64,000 bases of DNA from Pseudoalteromonas sp. GCY (GCF_016695175.1 NZ_CP068023.1:3653501-3717500); one strand, 5' to 3'. Shown: positions 18,926 through 28,741, counted from the first letter of the stretch. Notes: generated by a model not told the origin, from the sequence alone. Program-made: numbers and translations.

Positions 18926-20970
18926 TGGATACATCTAAACTCTACTTACTCGATTTCCCACAGCAGCATAAGGTCACGGATGTTGATGTAGTCACGCTCT
19001 ACCATGAAAGAAGATTTAAAGAGTTGGACGCCGTCGTCATCTGTAAGGATCACGACGGTAAAGTTACTGCCACCTTTGGACAAAACAGTTGGAACTGCTT
19101 ACCTTTCTCTCGAAAAAAAGATAACAACAGTCTAAATTTTGAGGAACTTAACAGTTTCCTCATGTTACAGCGGGAACTTAAGTTATTGAGTCTTGGCTGG
19201 CTATTTAATAAGAGTCCGAAACAGAGGAAAGCAATAGAATTTTCAAGTGTGCGAAGTAGATTACGTAATATGAATGTGGTTTATAAATTCTTACTAAAAA
19301 ATAAGCACAGTTCATTGAAATGTCTTTCTTCATCAGTGATATGGTCTAAGTTCGAACACTTTTTACAGGAAAATAACTATGCCCAAGGAACCATCGAATC
19401 TACTTTTGTGGCAATAAACGCAGCCATAAATGATGAGTCATGGCACAAACTTCAACTTGGCCTCAATCCAATAAAATCGAAAACTGAAGCAAGACGGATA
19501 AGTATCAATGAAGCACAACAAACTCTTGTTATACCTGAGCGTCTATGTGATGCAATTTATGGAAAAGCTATAGAATTGGTCAACGGTGCTCACCCACATA
19601 GACAATTAATTTTGGATATTGAGAAGTCTCTACAGCATAACTATGAAGAGGGAGTACGCAATCTTGAAGAAAAAATAAAGCAAGGGAACCGTTACTCCTT
19701 CATGGGTGAGGGCGGTAGAATTGATAAGAGAAAATACATTTCCGCAGCTCAAGTATTACAACCACATAAAGTAAAAGACCTTGTCGCTCCATTAGCAGCT
19801 AAAGTGCCAAGTATTAGACTAAAAAATGGAACGGACTTTAATCGCTACTGGGGTCAACTAACTAATGCTTGCTATATCGTTTGTGTAGGTTTTAGCGGTA
19901 TGCGAGATTCCGAAATCGATAAATTAACGCCTAAAAGTTATTACAAGGATAGCTTTGAAGGACGTGATTTCCACATGCTGCAATCTCACACTTTTAAGTT
20001 AGGCCATAAGCGAGAAACATGGGTCACAGCCTCGTCTTCCAAAACTGCAATAGAGTTAATGGCCACATTAACTGAAGAATGGCGCAAAGAAATCACTTAC
20101 CCAGATAAAAAATACAGAGACTCCATTTGGGTAAATAAAGCATACCGCTCCAAGCCCCCCGCATTAATTACAGGCTGGAATCACCGACTACAACGCTTTT
20201 GTAAACAATTTAATTTCATTGTAACTGAAGAGGATTCCGCTGAATGCTTTGAGTCGAACCCTCGCTCATTTAACCGTATAAAAAAAGATGTAACTGTTGG
20301 AAATCCATGGCACATGACAACTCATCAGTTCAGGCGCACCTTGGCTTTTTACTGCATCAAGAACCGCCTAGGGACATTAGTAGCGATAAAACAACAGTTC
20401 AAGCACTTATACCTCGCGATGACCGAGTGGTACACCAATGGTGGAAAGCTGGCGAGTCTACGGGACCTGAAAGTAGATGAGCAAGTGCAAAAGGCACTCG
20501 ATGAAATCAATGCAGAAACCACAGCAAATAAAATATTTAAACAATGGCACTCTGATGAAAAACTATCTGGTATATACGGTAAAGCAATCATAAAAATGCG
20601 GGGGGATGTACCGACCATTTATAGCTCATGGGATGTTATCTATAAAGCCGTAAAGGATGGTAAGTTGACACTGCATGGCTCAATGCACAGCTATTGTAAA
20701 TCTGGTTATGACTGCGATATGGACGGTGTGGTCACTCCCCAATTCTGTGTGGACTGTGGGTCTGGTAGTAGCATCATTGATGAACAACAAGCTAAGTGGT
20801 GGCAGAAGAAACACCACAGCTTGGTTGCTTATATGGAGTCTGGAGAAGAAATTTCGGTAAGTGAGCTGAGCCACTATATCACTCAAGTAAGAGCCGCTGA
20901 GAAAGTCATGACTGACTTTGATATGCCCTTCACCCCTTTCGAACCTGATTTGAAGGGAGCGAACTTATGA
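18925..20970 (+). CDS. ginC: Third tyrosine recombinase (GinC-like)
   Basis: The ATG at 18925 overlaps the ginB stop (TAATG) and is preferred to the in-frame ATG at 18865; this gives 681 residues. Catalytic residues are visible: Arg327 (GFSGMRDSE), His467 and Arg470 (THQFRRT), His494 (FKHLYL) and Tyr503 (TEWYTNGG). After the catalytic domain comes a Cys-containing region (YCKSGYDCD ... QFCVDCGSG) that resembles a small zinc site and is absent from XerC/D-type enzymes. The stop overlaps ginD as ATGA. With GinA it probably forms the active recombinase pair. Confidence 0.83.
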   Translation: MDTSKLYLLDFPQQHKVTDVDVVTLYHERRFKELDAVVICKDHDGKVTATFGQNSWNCLPFSRKKDNNSLNFEELNSFLMLQRELKLLSLGWLFNKSPKQRKAIEFSSVRSRLRNMNVVYKFLLKNKHSSLKCLSSSVIWSKFEHFLQENNYAQGTIESTFVAINAAINDESWHKLQLGLNPIKSKTEARRISINEAQQTLVIPERLCDAIYGKAIELVNGAHPHRQLILDIEKSLQHNYEEGVRNLEEKIKQGNRYSFMGEGGRIDKRKYISAAQVLQPHKVKDLVAPLAAKVPSIRLKNGTDFNRYWGQLTNACYIVCVGFSGMRDSEIDKLTPKSYYKDSFEGRDFHMLQSHTFKLGHKRETWVTASSSKTAIELMATLTEEWRKEITYPDKKYRDSIWVNKAYRSKPPALITGWNHRLQRFCKQFNFIVTEEDSAECFESNPRSFNRIKKDVTVGNPWHMTTHQFRRTLAFYCIKNRLGTLVAIKQQFKHLYLAMTEWYTNGGKLASLRDLKVDEQVQKALDEINAETTANKIFKQWHSDEKLSGIYGKAIIKMRGDVPTIYSSWDVIYKAVKDGKLTLHGSMHSYCKSGYDCDMDGVVTPQFCVDCGSGSSIIDEQQAKWWQKKHHSLVAYMESGEEISVSELSHYITQVRAAEKVMTDFDMPFTPFEPDLKGANL

Positions 20971-21437
20971 ATAAGAGTCAAAACACACTGCTAGCACTAG
21001 AGGCTGCTCTAGAACGTATTAAACAGGGCAAGCCTAAGCGTATTCCAACCACGCGAAAACTTAGTGTAAGAGCAGTTGAGGAAGAAGCAAATCTAGGTAA
21101 CGGCAGCGGCTATTACTACCCTGAGTTTGTAGAAAAGGTTAAAAAAACTAAAGCTGATATTGCAGCAGGAAAAGGTGAGACAGTCCAACCAGAGATCCAG
21201 GCAGTACGCATAAAGCTCAAAGAGCAAAAGCGGATAAAGGAAAACTATAAAGAGAAGTATGAAGCAGCCAAAGAGCAGCTAGCTTTGTTTGCCGCAGCGC
21301 AGCACCACCTCAATGATAAGTTAGTACAAGCGCTAACTAAAATCGATGAATTAGAGTTTGAAAACGAAAGCTTAAAAGCTGAGTTGGTCGAGTTTAAAAG
21401 GAGTAAAATAGCTTCTATCGACTCAATGAAGTCTTAA
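20967..21437 (+). CDS. ginD: Small coiled-coil accessory protein (GinD-like)
   Basis: A 156-residue, charged, mostly helical protein. The N-terminal part is basic (KQGKPKRIPTTRKLSVRAVEEEA) and could contact DNA; the C-terminal part (about 75-150) has strong heptads (LVQALTKIDELEFENESLKAEL) typical of a coiled coil. It starts at an ATGA overlap with ginC and is the last gene of the four-gene unit. In GInts the fourth gene is also required for recombination. The exact biochemical role is unknown. No clear terminator follows it. Confidence 0.78.
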   Translation: MNKSQNTLLALEAALERIKQGKPKRIPTTRKLSVRAVEEEANLGNGSGYYYPEFVEKVKKTKADIAAGKGETVQPEIQAVRIKLKEQKRIKENYKEKYEAAKEQLALFAAAQHHLNDKLVQALTKIDELEFENESLKAELVEFKRSKIASIDSMKS

Positions 21438-21709
21438 TTTAACCAGTCAGATTTGGTTGGTAAAGTGCAACTAAATTTGACTACACTCTTGTGCCAATGG
21501 TGGGCGGTAGTAACGCCAAAACAGCGATGAACATTTATTGTAGGACAAAACTTAGAAATATGTGTAAAAACAGCCTAAATTCAATCTTTATCAACGGCTT
21601 TTTATTACTCAAAGCAAGTTACTCATAGCCGTTCCAAATTATCTAAAACGAAAAGTTAAAAGGAATAAATGAGTTAATTTTTAGCCACATATAAAAGGAT
21701 ATATTACAG

Positions 21710-22633
21710 ATGCCACAGAACACAAAATATGTATATCACTACACAACAATAAAGGGCTTGGAAGGAATAGTTAAACATAGAACTCTAAGATTTACAGACC
21801 ACCGTTTTTTAAATGATTTTGGTGAGTTTGTGCGAGCATATGAAAAACTAAAAGAGCTTGAACCTAAGATGCAAACGATTCTAACTGACTTATACAAGAC
21901 TCTAAACGCGAGTTATTCGCTTGCTTTCTGTTGCGTGTCAAAGACTTGTGACTCTCTCGCTCAAATGAGGCTTTACGGTGATGACTGTAGAGGTGCAGCT
22001 ATTGCTCTCTCAACCAATACATGGGAGCTAGCTAGCGAGTCAAATGGTCGACTTTTTCCTGCCGTTAAACTGTTTGATTCACCGAATAATTCGATATTTC
22101 GAGAGCCTGTATTCACACAGCTTGAGGACTGTGAATATACGGATCTAGATCATTACTGCACGCAAATTATTGACAACCACAAAGAGTTCCTAAATCAGCT
22201 AAACATTAGCAGTGAAGGAATCGTAAATTTACGAAATCTCTCTGCTTTGGAGGCAGAAGAACTTTTTAAATTTCTCGCGGACATCGCAAAATGGAAAGAC
22301 AAGTCATTCAGTGAAGAACAAGAAATGCGATCTATCGCACTTGTACCTAAAGATAACTTATTGTTCGAAAGTCGAGCCAACGATATCCGACCTTATTGGG
22401 ACTGGCAAACACAAGGAAACAATCTTGACCATCTGATCTTGGGAGTGATCTTAGGTGCTAAATGTTCAACCAATACTGCAGGCTTTCTTGCATACAAGTT
22501 AGGTTCAAGCAATTATTTTAGAGAACATCGCTCCCAAATAGAATGGAGGGAAAAGGTAGGTGATGAAATGTTCGACGTACTTGAACCTACAAATAATTAC
22601 TTCTGCTTCAAACAAAAAACAACGTATCAATAG
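21710..22633 (+). CDS. DUF2971 domain protein
   Basis: A 307-residue cytoplasmic protein beginning KYVYHYTTIKGLEGIVKH, then LRFTDHRFLNDFGEF, the signature opening of DUF2971. Other family features are the central SLAFCCVSKTCDSLAQMRLYG and the SEEQEMRSIA segment. Function is not established; members are frequent in mobile islands and near defence genes. An AAAAGGA ribosome site lies 12 bp before the ATG. It is the first cargo gene after ginD, 272 bp downstream, and is intact. Lower G+C than the flanking core genes. Confidence 0.85.
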   Translation: MPQNTKYVYHYTTIKGLEGIVKHRTLRFTDHRFLNDFGEFVRAYEKLKELEPKMQTILTDLYKTLNASYSLAFCCVSKTCDSLAQMRLYGDDCRGAAIALSTNTWELASESNGRLFPAVKLFDSPNNSIFREPVFTQLEDCEYTDLDHYCTQIIDNHKEFLNQLNISSEGIVNLRNLSALEAEELFKFLADIAKWKDKSFSEEQEMRSIALVPKDNLLFESRANDIRPYWDWQTQGNNLDHLILGVILGAKCSTNTAGFLAYKLGSSNYFREHRSQIEWREKVGDEMFDVLEPTNNYFCFKQKTTYQ

Positions 22634-22849
22634 TTTAAACTGTAGTAACTAGGATTTGAGCTAACAGTATCAACTAATAAGTATAGAATCCAACTGATTG
22701 GCAATTATGTGCTAATTGAGAGAGTTGATTTTGGCGAGGGTTCATTCCTCGCTTATTTAAAGTTTGGCAATATCTCAACGTCGAGAAAAAGAATAGCAGA
22801 CGGTCGATTTAACACTCTTTTGGACATTTAAGAGTTACGTAATTGTCGT

Positions 22850-23731
22850 TTACTGTAAATCTACTGAACTTTTGGCTTGAACACCTTGCCAGTCAAATAA
22901 CTCAATAAGATCACTGAATGATTGAGCTGTATAGTTTGGTTTCGAGTCACTTAAGGCTTTTTTAAGTGATTCTTCTCTTTCTACATCTGCCGGTGTCCAG
23001 TGTGTGATAGAGACTAAAAGCTGCCAGAATTCTGGCGAATGCTGTTTCCCATACTCCGCCCATACTGAAGAAATACCAGCTTCATTAGCCATAGAAATAT
23101 CTTTAACAATTGAGTCACCTATGTAGACAGCTTCGCTTGGTTGAACCCCTTCTTTTGAGCAAATATCTAAAAGTAGGTTGGGATTTGGCTTGAGCTCATT
23201 TTTTGATAGCAACCTTAGTGAGTTTTCGTGTTTTTGAAGCCACTGAAGCGTATGCTCATCTAAGTCATCATGAAATTTATCTTTGGGCGCATATAAGTGA
23301 CTGAAATATCTTTTTATCCCTAATTTTTCTAAACGGTATAAGGAGTTTCTTACAGGGGCTTCCGTATGTGCGACAATTTTGACTCCTTTTTGACTCATGT
23401 ACTCTAAAGTATCGATAACACCACTGTAACACTTTAGTACTTTTTTTCTCTTCGAGTTAAAACTGTATAGTGCTTCATCTAAATGCAGCTTCAGTACTTC
23501 TTTGTCTTTAGTTTTATATTTTTTTTGAATAGAGTCTAACTCGAAAATAGAAAACGGGTATTCGGTATTACTGTGGTACTGGTGAACTTGCTTAAAATCA
23601 TCAACAAGTTCATCGCGATCTATCCCTGTGATTTCAACTGTTTTTTCAAGCATTGCACCAAAAGATTGGGCGAAAAAACTAACCCAATCGTAAAGTGTAT
23701 TATCTAAATCAGTAATCAATAATTTTTTCAT
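22850..23731 (-). CDS. HAD-superfamily hydrolase, partner of the broken phosphoesterase
   Basis: A 293-residue class I HAD phosphatase. Motif I is ITDLDNTLYDW (nucleophile Asp8, Asp10), motif II is VAHTEAP, and motif IV is YIGDSIVKDISMANEAG. The cap region lies between about 20 and 110. It sits 2 bp after the end of the metallophosphoesterase gene on the same strand, so the two were co-transcribed. The start ATG at 23731 is preceded by a weak GGAAT ribosome site in the upstream gene. The substrate is unknown. The pairing with a phosphoesterase suggests one nucleotide or phosphoester-processing module; expression is probably reduced by the IS upstream. Confidence 0.85.
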   Translation of the reverse strand: MKKLLITDLDNTLYDWVSFFAQSFGAMLEKTVEITGIDRDELVDDFKQVHQYHSNTEYPFSIFELDSIQKKYKTKDKEVLKLHLDEALYSFNSKRKKVLKCYSGVIDTLEYMSQKGVKIVAHTEAPVRNSLYRLEKLGIKRYFSHLYAPKDKFHDDLDEHTLQWLQKHENSLRLLSKNELKPNPNLLLDICSKEGVQPSEAVYIGDSIVKDISMANEAGISSVWAEYGKQHSPEFWQLLVSITHWTPADVEREESLKKALSDSKPNYTAQSFSDLIELFDWQGVQAKSSVDLQ

Positions 23732-24118
23732 ATTTATTCCAAAATTATGGGGTTTCCGTCTTCCATAACTCTATTTTCGTTAATAGTGTAAAATTGAATA
23801 GCTATATTTTTATTTGAGAAATCTAGTTCCGCAAGTTGGTTTAAGTGTCCCGGTATAAGGTGCGTGTGGTGCGCACTGGTACTTCCTAATCCAACTAACC
23901 AGACTGACTTTCTATCTACAAATGTATGGTCTTCCAATTTAACTACGCTTCTCTGGTGAGTATGACCATGCAGGATCACGTCTACATCATGCTCGTAACA
24001 CCACTTTATAGTAGCCTGAGAATCATATACATAACTACCGGGTGATGATGTAACTCCCCCAAAAAATGAAACAGTTTATAAGTAGAATTTTCCATTAACT
24101 AAAATAGGAAAATTTACG

Positions 24119-24385
24119 ATGAGAAAAAGCAAGTTCACCGAAACCCAAATTGTCAGCATGATCAAAGAAGCTGAGGCGGGTATTCCTGTTCCAGAAATCT
24201 GCCGCAAACATGGTATCGGCCAAAGTACGTTTTATAAATGGCGCTCAAAATATGGCGGGATGGAAGCTTCAGACGTTAAGCGACTTAAAGAGCTTGAAGA
24301 AGAAAACCGTAAGCTAAAAGATATGTTTGCAACGCTTAGCCTAAAGCACTCGATGCTTGAGGATATCATCGCAAAAAAGCTGTAA
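24119..24385 (+). CDS. IS3-family transposase OrfA
   Basis: An 88-residue helix-turn-helix and leucine-zipper protein: KFTETQIVSMIKEAEAG, then VPEICRKHGIGQSTFYKW (HTH), then a coiled coil (LEEENRKLKDMFATLSL). The frame ends GCA AAA AAG CTG TAA; the heptamer A-AAA-AAG at 24373-24379 is the classic minus-one slippery site of IS3 elements, which yields the OrfAB fusion transposase. OrfA alone usually regulates transposition. Confidence 0.92.
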   Translation: MRKSKFTETQIVSMIKEAEAGIPVPEICRKHGIGQSTFYKWRSKYGGMEASDVKRLKELEEENRKLKDMFATLSLKHSMLEDIIAKKL

Positions 24386-24459
24386 AAACAAGTAGGCGCA
24401 GAGCTTGGGTAGAGCATTTAAGAGCTCAATTTAACGTCAGCGTCGCATTTGCTTGTGAA

Positions 24460-25197
24460 GTGGCAGGGCTAAGCCGCTCAGTTTTTTATTACAAACATAA
24501 ACGGCCGTCAGATGATGAAGTTATCGACGCATTACTTGCGCTGGTAGAGCGCCATCCTAGGTGGGGGCTGCCTAAGCTATTCAAAAGGCTTCGCAATAAA
24601 GGTAAGCCGTGGAATAAAAAGCGTGTTGAACGCGTTTACAACATGCTAAAACTAAACTTGAGACGTAAGGGGAAGCGCCGTGTTCCAACAAGAACACCTG
24701 AACCATTAAGTGCACCGACACAATATAATGAATCGTGGTCAATGGACTTTATGAGTGACGCATTAAGCTATGGACATCGTTTTAGAACACTGAATGTGCT
24801 GGATGATTTCAACCGACAAGCACTGGCGATTGAGGTCGATACAAGCTTAACTTCTGAACGAGTTATTAGAACGCTACAACAAATTATTGCTTGGCGAGGA
24901 AAACCAAAGCAGATTAGAGTGGATAATGGTCCAGAATTTACTTCAACGGCACTCGAAGATTGGGCAATGAAAAATGACATCAAGTTGGAATTTATAGAGC
25001 CAGGCAGTCCTTACCAAAATGGTTTTGTGGAAAGGTTTAATCGGAGTTACCGTGAAGAAGTGCTAGATTTATACTTGTTTGAGTCACTGCAAGAAGTACG
25101 TGAAATCACTGATGAGTGGTTAGATATTTATAATTATGAGCGACCTCATGATTCACTAGGTGATATGACACCGGTTGGTTACCTTGAGGCTGCATAA
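24460..25197 (+). CDS. IS3-family transposase OrfB (DDE catalytic part)
   Basis: A 245-residue rve integrase-core protein from the GTG at 24460. The frame is open upstream to the slippery heptamer at 24373, so the main product is probably the OrfAB fusion (24119-25197 with a minus-one shift). Catalytic DDE residues lie in SMDFMSDALSYG, RVDNGPEFTS and QNGFVERFNRSYREE. The ending YNYERPHDSLGDMTPVGYLE is typical of the family. The gene appears intact, so the element may still be active. Confidence 0.92.
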   Translation: MAGLSRSVFYYKHKRPSDDEVIDALLALVERHPRWGLPKLFKRLRNKGKPWNKKRVERVYNMLKLNLRRKGKRRVPTRTPEPLSAPTQYNESWSMDFMSDALSYGHRFRTLNVLDDFNRQALAIEVDTSLTSERVIRTLQQIIAWRGKPKQIRVDNGPEFTSTALEDWAMKNDIKLEFIEPGSPYQNGFVERFNRSYREEVLDLYLFESLQEVREITDEWLDIYNYERPHDSLGDMTPVGYLEAA

Positions 25198-26570
25198 AAT
25201 TCTACGAAATAGCTGTACTAAATTGGGTGGAGTTACAATGACCCAAGATAGGGTGTATTGCTATATTCAACAGGCAACAAGTTGTGGTGTACCACTACAA
25301 TTCTTATGGTTCCGTATGCTTTAGGAATCGTCCACCCCATTTCTTTTGCAGCATCTACACGCTGGTCTTCACCAATTAATCCATTGCCTTGAAACAGATC
25401 TTTATATTGTTGCATTCGGTTTGAATTAAGGAAACAAATGTCTACAGACCTTTGTTGATTGACAAGAAACTTCTTCCCCATAGAAAGGTACTGATTAGGT
25501 GCGGTTGAAGCAACTGCTTCAAAGTGTGCTTCATAAGCAGCGACAGAAATTTCTGAATTTTCTATTGCTCTCAGATTATCAATCTCTTGTTGTGATAGCC
25601 TGTCCGGTGCATTTTCTTCTCCTCTTTGTAGCATTTGATACTTTTCTAAGGCACTTTTTTGTTCTTCTGTTAATTCTCCATTATATGCGAGGTCATGATT
25701 GCCGGGGCAGAAACCAATTTTATCGAAGCTTAGCTTAGTGTTTGAGCATAAGTACTCATAGAAATCTGAAGTCTTTCTAAACTCAGATGCAGAAGCTCTC
25801 CATGTCATATCACCAGAGACTATTAGCGCTTGAATTTGCTCTTTAAATTTATCTTCAATCAGTCGCTCAAGAGATTGATCTTGAAGTCTGTTATCAAAAC
25901 CGTGTTGGTTGTCACCATCGGAAAAGTGTAAATCGGTCATCCAATGGAGTTTGGATGTGTAAACTTTACTGTGATTCTTCGGAAAAACACTCGGGTTAAC
26001 ACTATTATTATTATATAAGAGTATTTCGTGCGAGTCGTGCTCTGAAGCCACATAATCAGTCAAAAACCAAATAGTTCTGTCTTGATGTCTTAACTCATCA
26101 GGGCTAATAACACGCTTGTTAAAGAAATCTTTAAAGGGCTCACTTTCTTTAAATAGTCCATAGTTATTACCTTCGTAACTAAATTGATTAAGTATATCTT
26201 TTACGCTAGCGTTACCTATTTCGTTAATTGATGTAAGTCTAAACCAAGCTTTAAAAGACCTTTCTCTGTAGTAAGATGGCGTATATTCAGGTTCTGGGCA
26301 TTCTATACCCGATGGTGCATTGTCGAACCTTATCGCAGATAATTGGGCTCGAAATAGCTTATTTTGTCCACTATCGAACAGAAATATTTCTTGTTCCCCC
26401 TCTGCCAATAATTCTTGAAAGTCATTAAACTTCGATGGGCATTTTTCGCCAGCTTTGCACCACCATCCCCAATAAACAAAACCATTATCTTCAATCATTT
26501 TCTTATGAATATTAATAGTGCCATCAGGCGGGGTAACGAGATCTCTAAACCTAAGTGCTAACTTTGTCAT

Positions 26571-26928
26571 AATTATTATTCCTTTTTAGATATTCCGATA
26601 CTGCTCTAAATATTAACAACAGGCGCAGTTTTGTTAAACCCTAGCTGCAACGCTGTCATTAACGGGGAAATGGATATTAGTTCTTCAGCTAGTTTCTACC
26701 AGGGGTAAAAGTGACTCTCAATAATCTTCATAATTTATAGTTGAGTCAACTCATATTGGGGCATTCGCCTAAACACGTTTAGGCGCAGAAACGAGTTACG
26801 CTGATGCTCCGCTCCTGGCACTGAACAGGCTCCGATTTAATAAATTCCTACTTAGCGAATCTGACAAATTAAGTTAAAACTTGTTCACTCAAAAGTACTT
26901 TTCAGAGTGTTGTGCTTGCCATGTATTT
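26571..26928. other. Gene-free 358-bp stretch with one palindrome
   Basis: Spacer upstream of the broken phosphoesterase gene. It holds the near-perfect 20-bp palindrome CGCCTAAACACGTTTAGGCG at 26766-26785, followed by mixed sequence without open frames. The palindrome may be an operator, or a terminator without a T tract. Nothing else is recognised. Confidence 0.5.
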
Positions 26929-27423
26929 TTAACTCTTTGGTATCATGCTCAACGCTGCTTTGACTTGGTCTTTCTTTGCCTCATTAAATAAATGAGTATT
27001 GGTAATAAGCGTATTAATTGCCAAACCATTTTCAGCTGATTGTTTACGAATACGCTCTTTAGTTGCAAATGCAGACTTTTACCGGTGATAAACATCTTCC
27101 CACCAATCATGCCCATATCTTTTTCGCAGACTAGTTTTAATTGATCTAAAGCGAACTTTACTGTCAAAACCTTCTGCTGACGCTAAGACACTTGCCCATA
27201 TCATACGCAGTTGCAGATCATTCGGAATCCACTTTTGATCGCGAAGCTGGCCAATCACTTCAGGGTGTAAATATAGCGTTCCCTCAGAGGCTTTTCGTTT
27301 TATCCACAGAGGTTGAGCTGTTTGAAATGCTACTTTCTTATCTTGCGCACTATATCCTTGACAATGTAGCTTCCATGTTTCCAACTCATCTATTGACGCT
27401 AGTTTCTGTATTAACTCTTCCAT
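26929..27423 (-). pseudogene. Small hypothetical gene with an in-frame stop
   Basis: The frame encodes 114 residues (MEELIQKLASIDELETWKL ... WWEDVYHR) and then a TAA at 27079-27081. In the same frame a further 49 sensible codons follow (KSAFATKERIRKQSAENGLA ... LSMIPKS) to a second TAA at 26929-26931. The composition continues smoothly across the stop, so a longer ancestral protein of about 164 residues has probably been truncated by a point mutation. The first 114 residues may still be made. I do not recognise the family. It lies 23 bp downstream of the membrane-anchored protein on the same strand. Confidence 0.55.
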
Positions 27424-27446
27424 GGCTCAATTTCTCCGATAATTGC

Positions 27447-28073
27447 CTACACTCTCACACTTTCAACTTCTGCGGGCGTAGATTTTTTCCACACTTTATC
27501 TTTACGGCCATTAGCATTTACGAGAGCCGGCTCTATACCGTCCATATAGTTATGCTCATAAGTGATTTCTTTGGTGGGAGTTTTTAAAACGGCTTTAATG
27601 CTTACATGGCAACTTTGCCCATCTTCCAAACCAGCGATATGGTCCGCTTGTTCAGCGGTCAAATTGCCTTCAACAAGAATAACATCGTTAAAAGATAATC
27701 TAGGGACTATGCACCTATGTATGAAGTTGTCACATTTAACATTCACACCACCATAGTTAAACTCAATAGTTATTTGCTTTATCGTGATATCAAACGGATT
27801 GAAGTTTGCGCCTCGCAACCAAAGTTTAAACTTGGGTAACCCATCCAGCCATAACTCGAAAGGTTTATGTCTTGGACGCAGATCAATGTTCATATTATTT
27901 GCAGTGTGACTTTCCAGATAAAAAATACTAATCACATTGCTATAAGTTTTAACTATGACCTTTATGAGAACTTTTAGTATTGCCTTTACATTCAGTTTTG
28001 CGAACCACGCCAAGAGAACTACACCAATACCACTAAAAATCCACTCTTTGTGATCCATCAACATTTCTATCAT
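27447..28073 (-). CDS. Membrane-anchored protein of unknown function
   Basis: A 208-residue protein with one N-terminal transmembrane helix (about 11-27, WIFSGIGVVLLAWFAKL) and a soluble remainder rich in beta strands (FELWLDGLPKFKLWLRGANF, ITIKQITIEFNYGGVNVKC). The soluble part resembles a beta-sandwich but no named family is evident. It is first in a likely two-gene unit with the nonsense-split gene. Intact start at ATG 28073. Found among decayed island cargo; possible role in envelope or defence, unsupported beyond context. Confidence 0.65.
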   Translation of the reverse strand: MIEMLMDHKEWIFSGIGVVLLAWFAKLNVKAILKVLIKVIVKTYSNVISIFYLESHTANNMNIDLRPRHKPFELWLDGLPKFKLWLRGANFNPFDITIKQITIEFNYGGVNVKCDNFIHRCIVPRLSFNDVILVEGNLTAEQADHIAGLEDGQSCHVSIKAVLKTPTKEITYEHNYMDGIEPALVNANGRKDKVWKKSTPAEVESVRV

Positions 28074-28459
28074 GCAAATATCCTTAAATTAGTGCCGTTA
28101 TGCACTCATGAGCGAGACAGACTAATTCACATTTATTTAGTGACTTAGCTTCTAGTACTGTCAGATTGAGCTCGAATTAATGTTATCTACTCATTGTTAA
28201 ACAATCCTACCTTGTTCTACAAGTGTTAATTTTTAGTATCAAAGATATACCCATGGAGGGAGCGCAGCTGTCTTGTGCGACACACGAAATTAAAATCCAG
28301 TCGCAAGCAGAAAGTTACTCTAAATAGCAGGAGATTCGCCTACAGGGTATGTGAAGCTAGTTGCAAGGTTAGAGGTGGTATATTCAAATGAGTTAAGGGC
28401 AACCCAAGAAATAAGTTTACAATTAGCTAGTACTCAGCAACTAAAACAATAATCTCAGT
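28074..28459. other. Gene-free 386-bp stretch
   Basis: Spacer between the membrane-protein gene and an IS3 OrfA remnant. No complete reading frame, no clear hairpin terminator. It may be IS debris, since the OrfB part expected next to the OrfA remnant is absent. Confidence 0.45.
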
Positions 28460-28726
28460 TCAGTACAGCTCTTTGGCAAATATTGACGCTGCCTTGATGA
28501 GGATATCACGCTCTTTTGACACCTCTTCGAGGCGCTGTTTTAATGATTTAACGACCAAGCTACCGTTTGAGCTGTCATCTTGTTTAGCCGCTTTGATCCA
28601 AGCATATAACGTGCTTTGGCCTATCTCCAAGTCTTTAGCTACTTCAGCTACTCGCTCTCCCCCGGACAGTACTCTTTTTGTCGCCAATAACTTCATTTCA
28701 TTTGAGTAAGTTTTACTCACTTTCAT
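28460..28726 (-). CDS. IS3-family OrfA, element remnant lacking OrfB
   Basis: An 88-residue helix-turn-helix protein (YSNEMKLLATKRVLSGGERV, EIGQSTLYAWIKAAK) with a C-terminal coiled coil ending AASIFAKELY, as in IS3 OrfA proteins. No OrfB frame or matching inverted repeats are found downstream, so this is a leftover of an element or a domesticated OrfA. Its start faces the XRE gene across the twin palindromes at 28742-28790, so it could have come under the same regulator. Confidence 0.75.
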   Translation of the reverse strand: MKVSKTYSNEMKLLATKRVLSGGERVAEVAKDLEIGQSTLYAWIKAAKQDDSSNGSLVVKSLKQRLEEVSKERDILIKAASIFAKELY

Positions 28727-28741
28727 ATTCCCCGATCAAGG

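Larger units (their letters stand above)
24049..25237 (+). mobile_element. IS3-family insertion sequence (1189 bp)
   Basis: Ends are TGTAACTCCCCCAAAAAATG at left and, inverted, TGTAACTCCACCCAATTTAG at right. A 4-bp target duplication ATGA flanks it (24045-24048 and 25238-25241). Length, two overlapping frames with a slippery site and a 4-bp duplication fit IS3, probably the IS407 group. It interrupts the metallophosphoesterase gene. Confidence 0.92.
23734..26570 (-). pseudogene. Calcineurin-like metallophosphoesterase, split by an IS3-family element
   Basis: Two pieces (25238-26570 and 23734-24048) join in frame to about 547 residues once the IS at 24049-25237 and one copy of the ATGA duplication are removed. 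Metal-site motifs in order: WMTDLHFSD, VSGDMTW, CPGNHDLAY, VVVHHNL (upstream piece) and LHGHTHQ (downstream piece). The last, metal-binding motif is lost from any product made from the intact start, so the protein should be inactive. The N-terminal 200 residues hold a separate domain (DGTINIHKKMIEDNGFVYWGWW) that I do not recognise by name. The HAD gene follows at 2 bp. Confidence 0.9.

Noticed and set aside
26766..26785. Palindrome considered as an integron attC site or island attachment site
   Set aside because: It lacks the conserved attC core triplets and has no second copy in the window; no integron integrase is present.
26949..27167. 72-residue minus-strand frame
   Set aside because: It is out of frame with the nonsense-split gene, whose own frame gives the more natural protein across the same bases.
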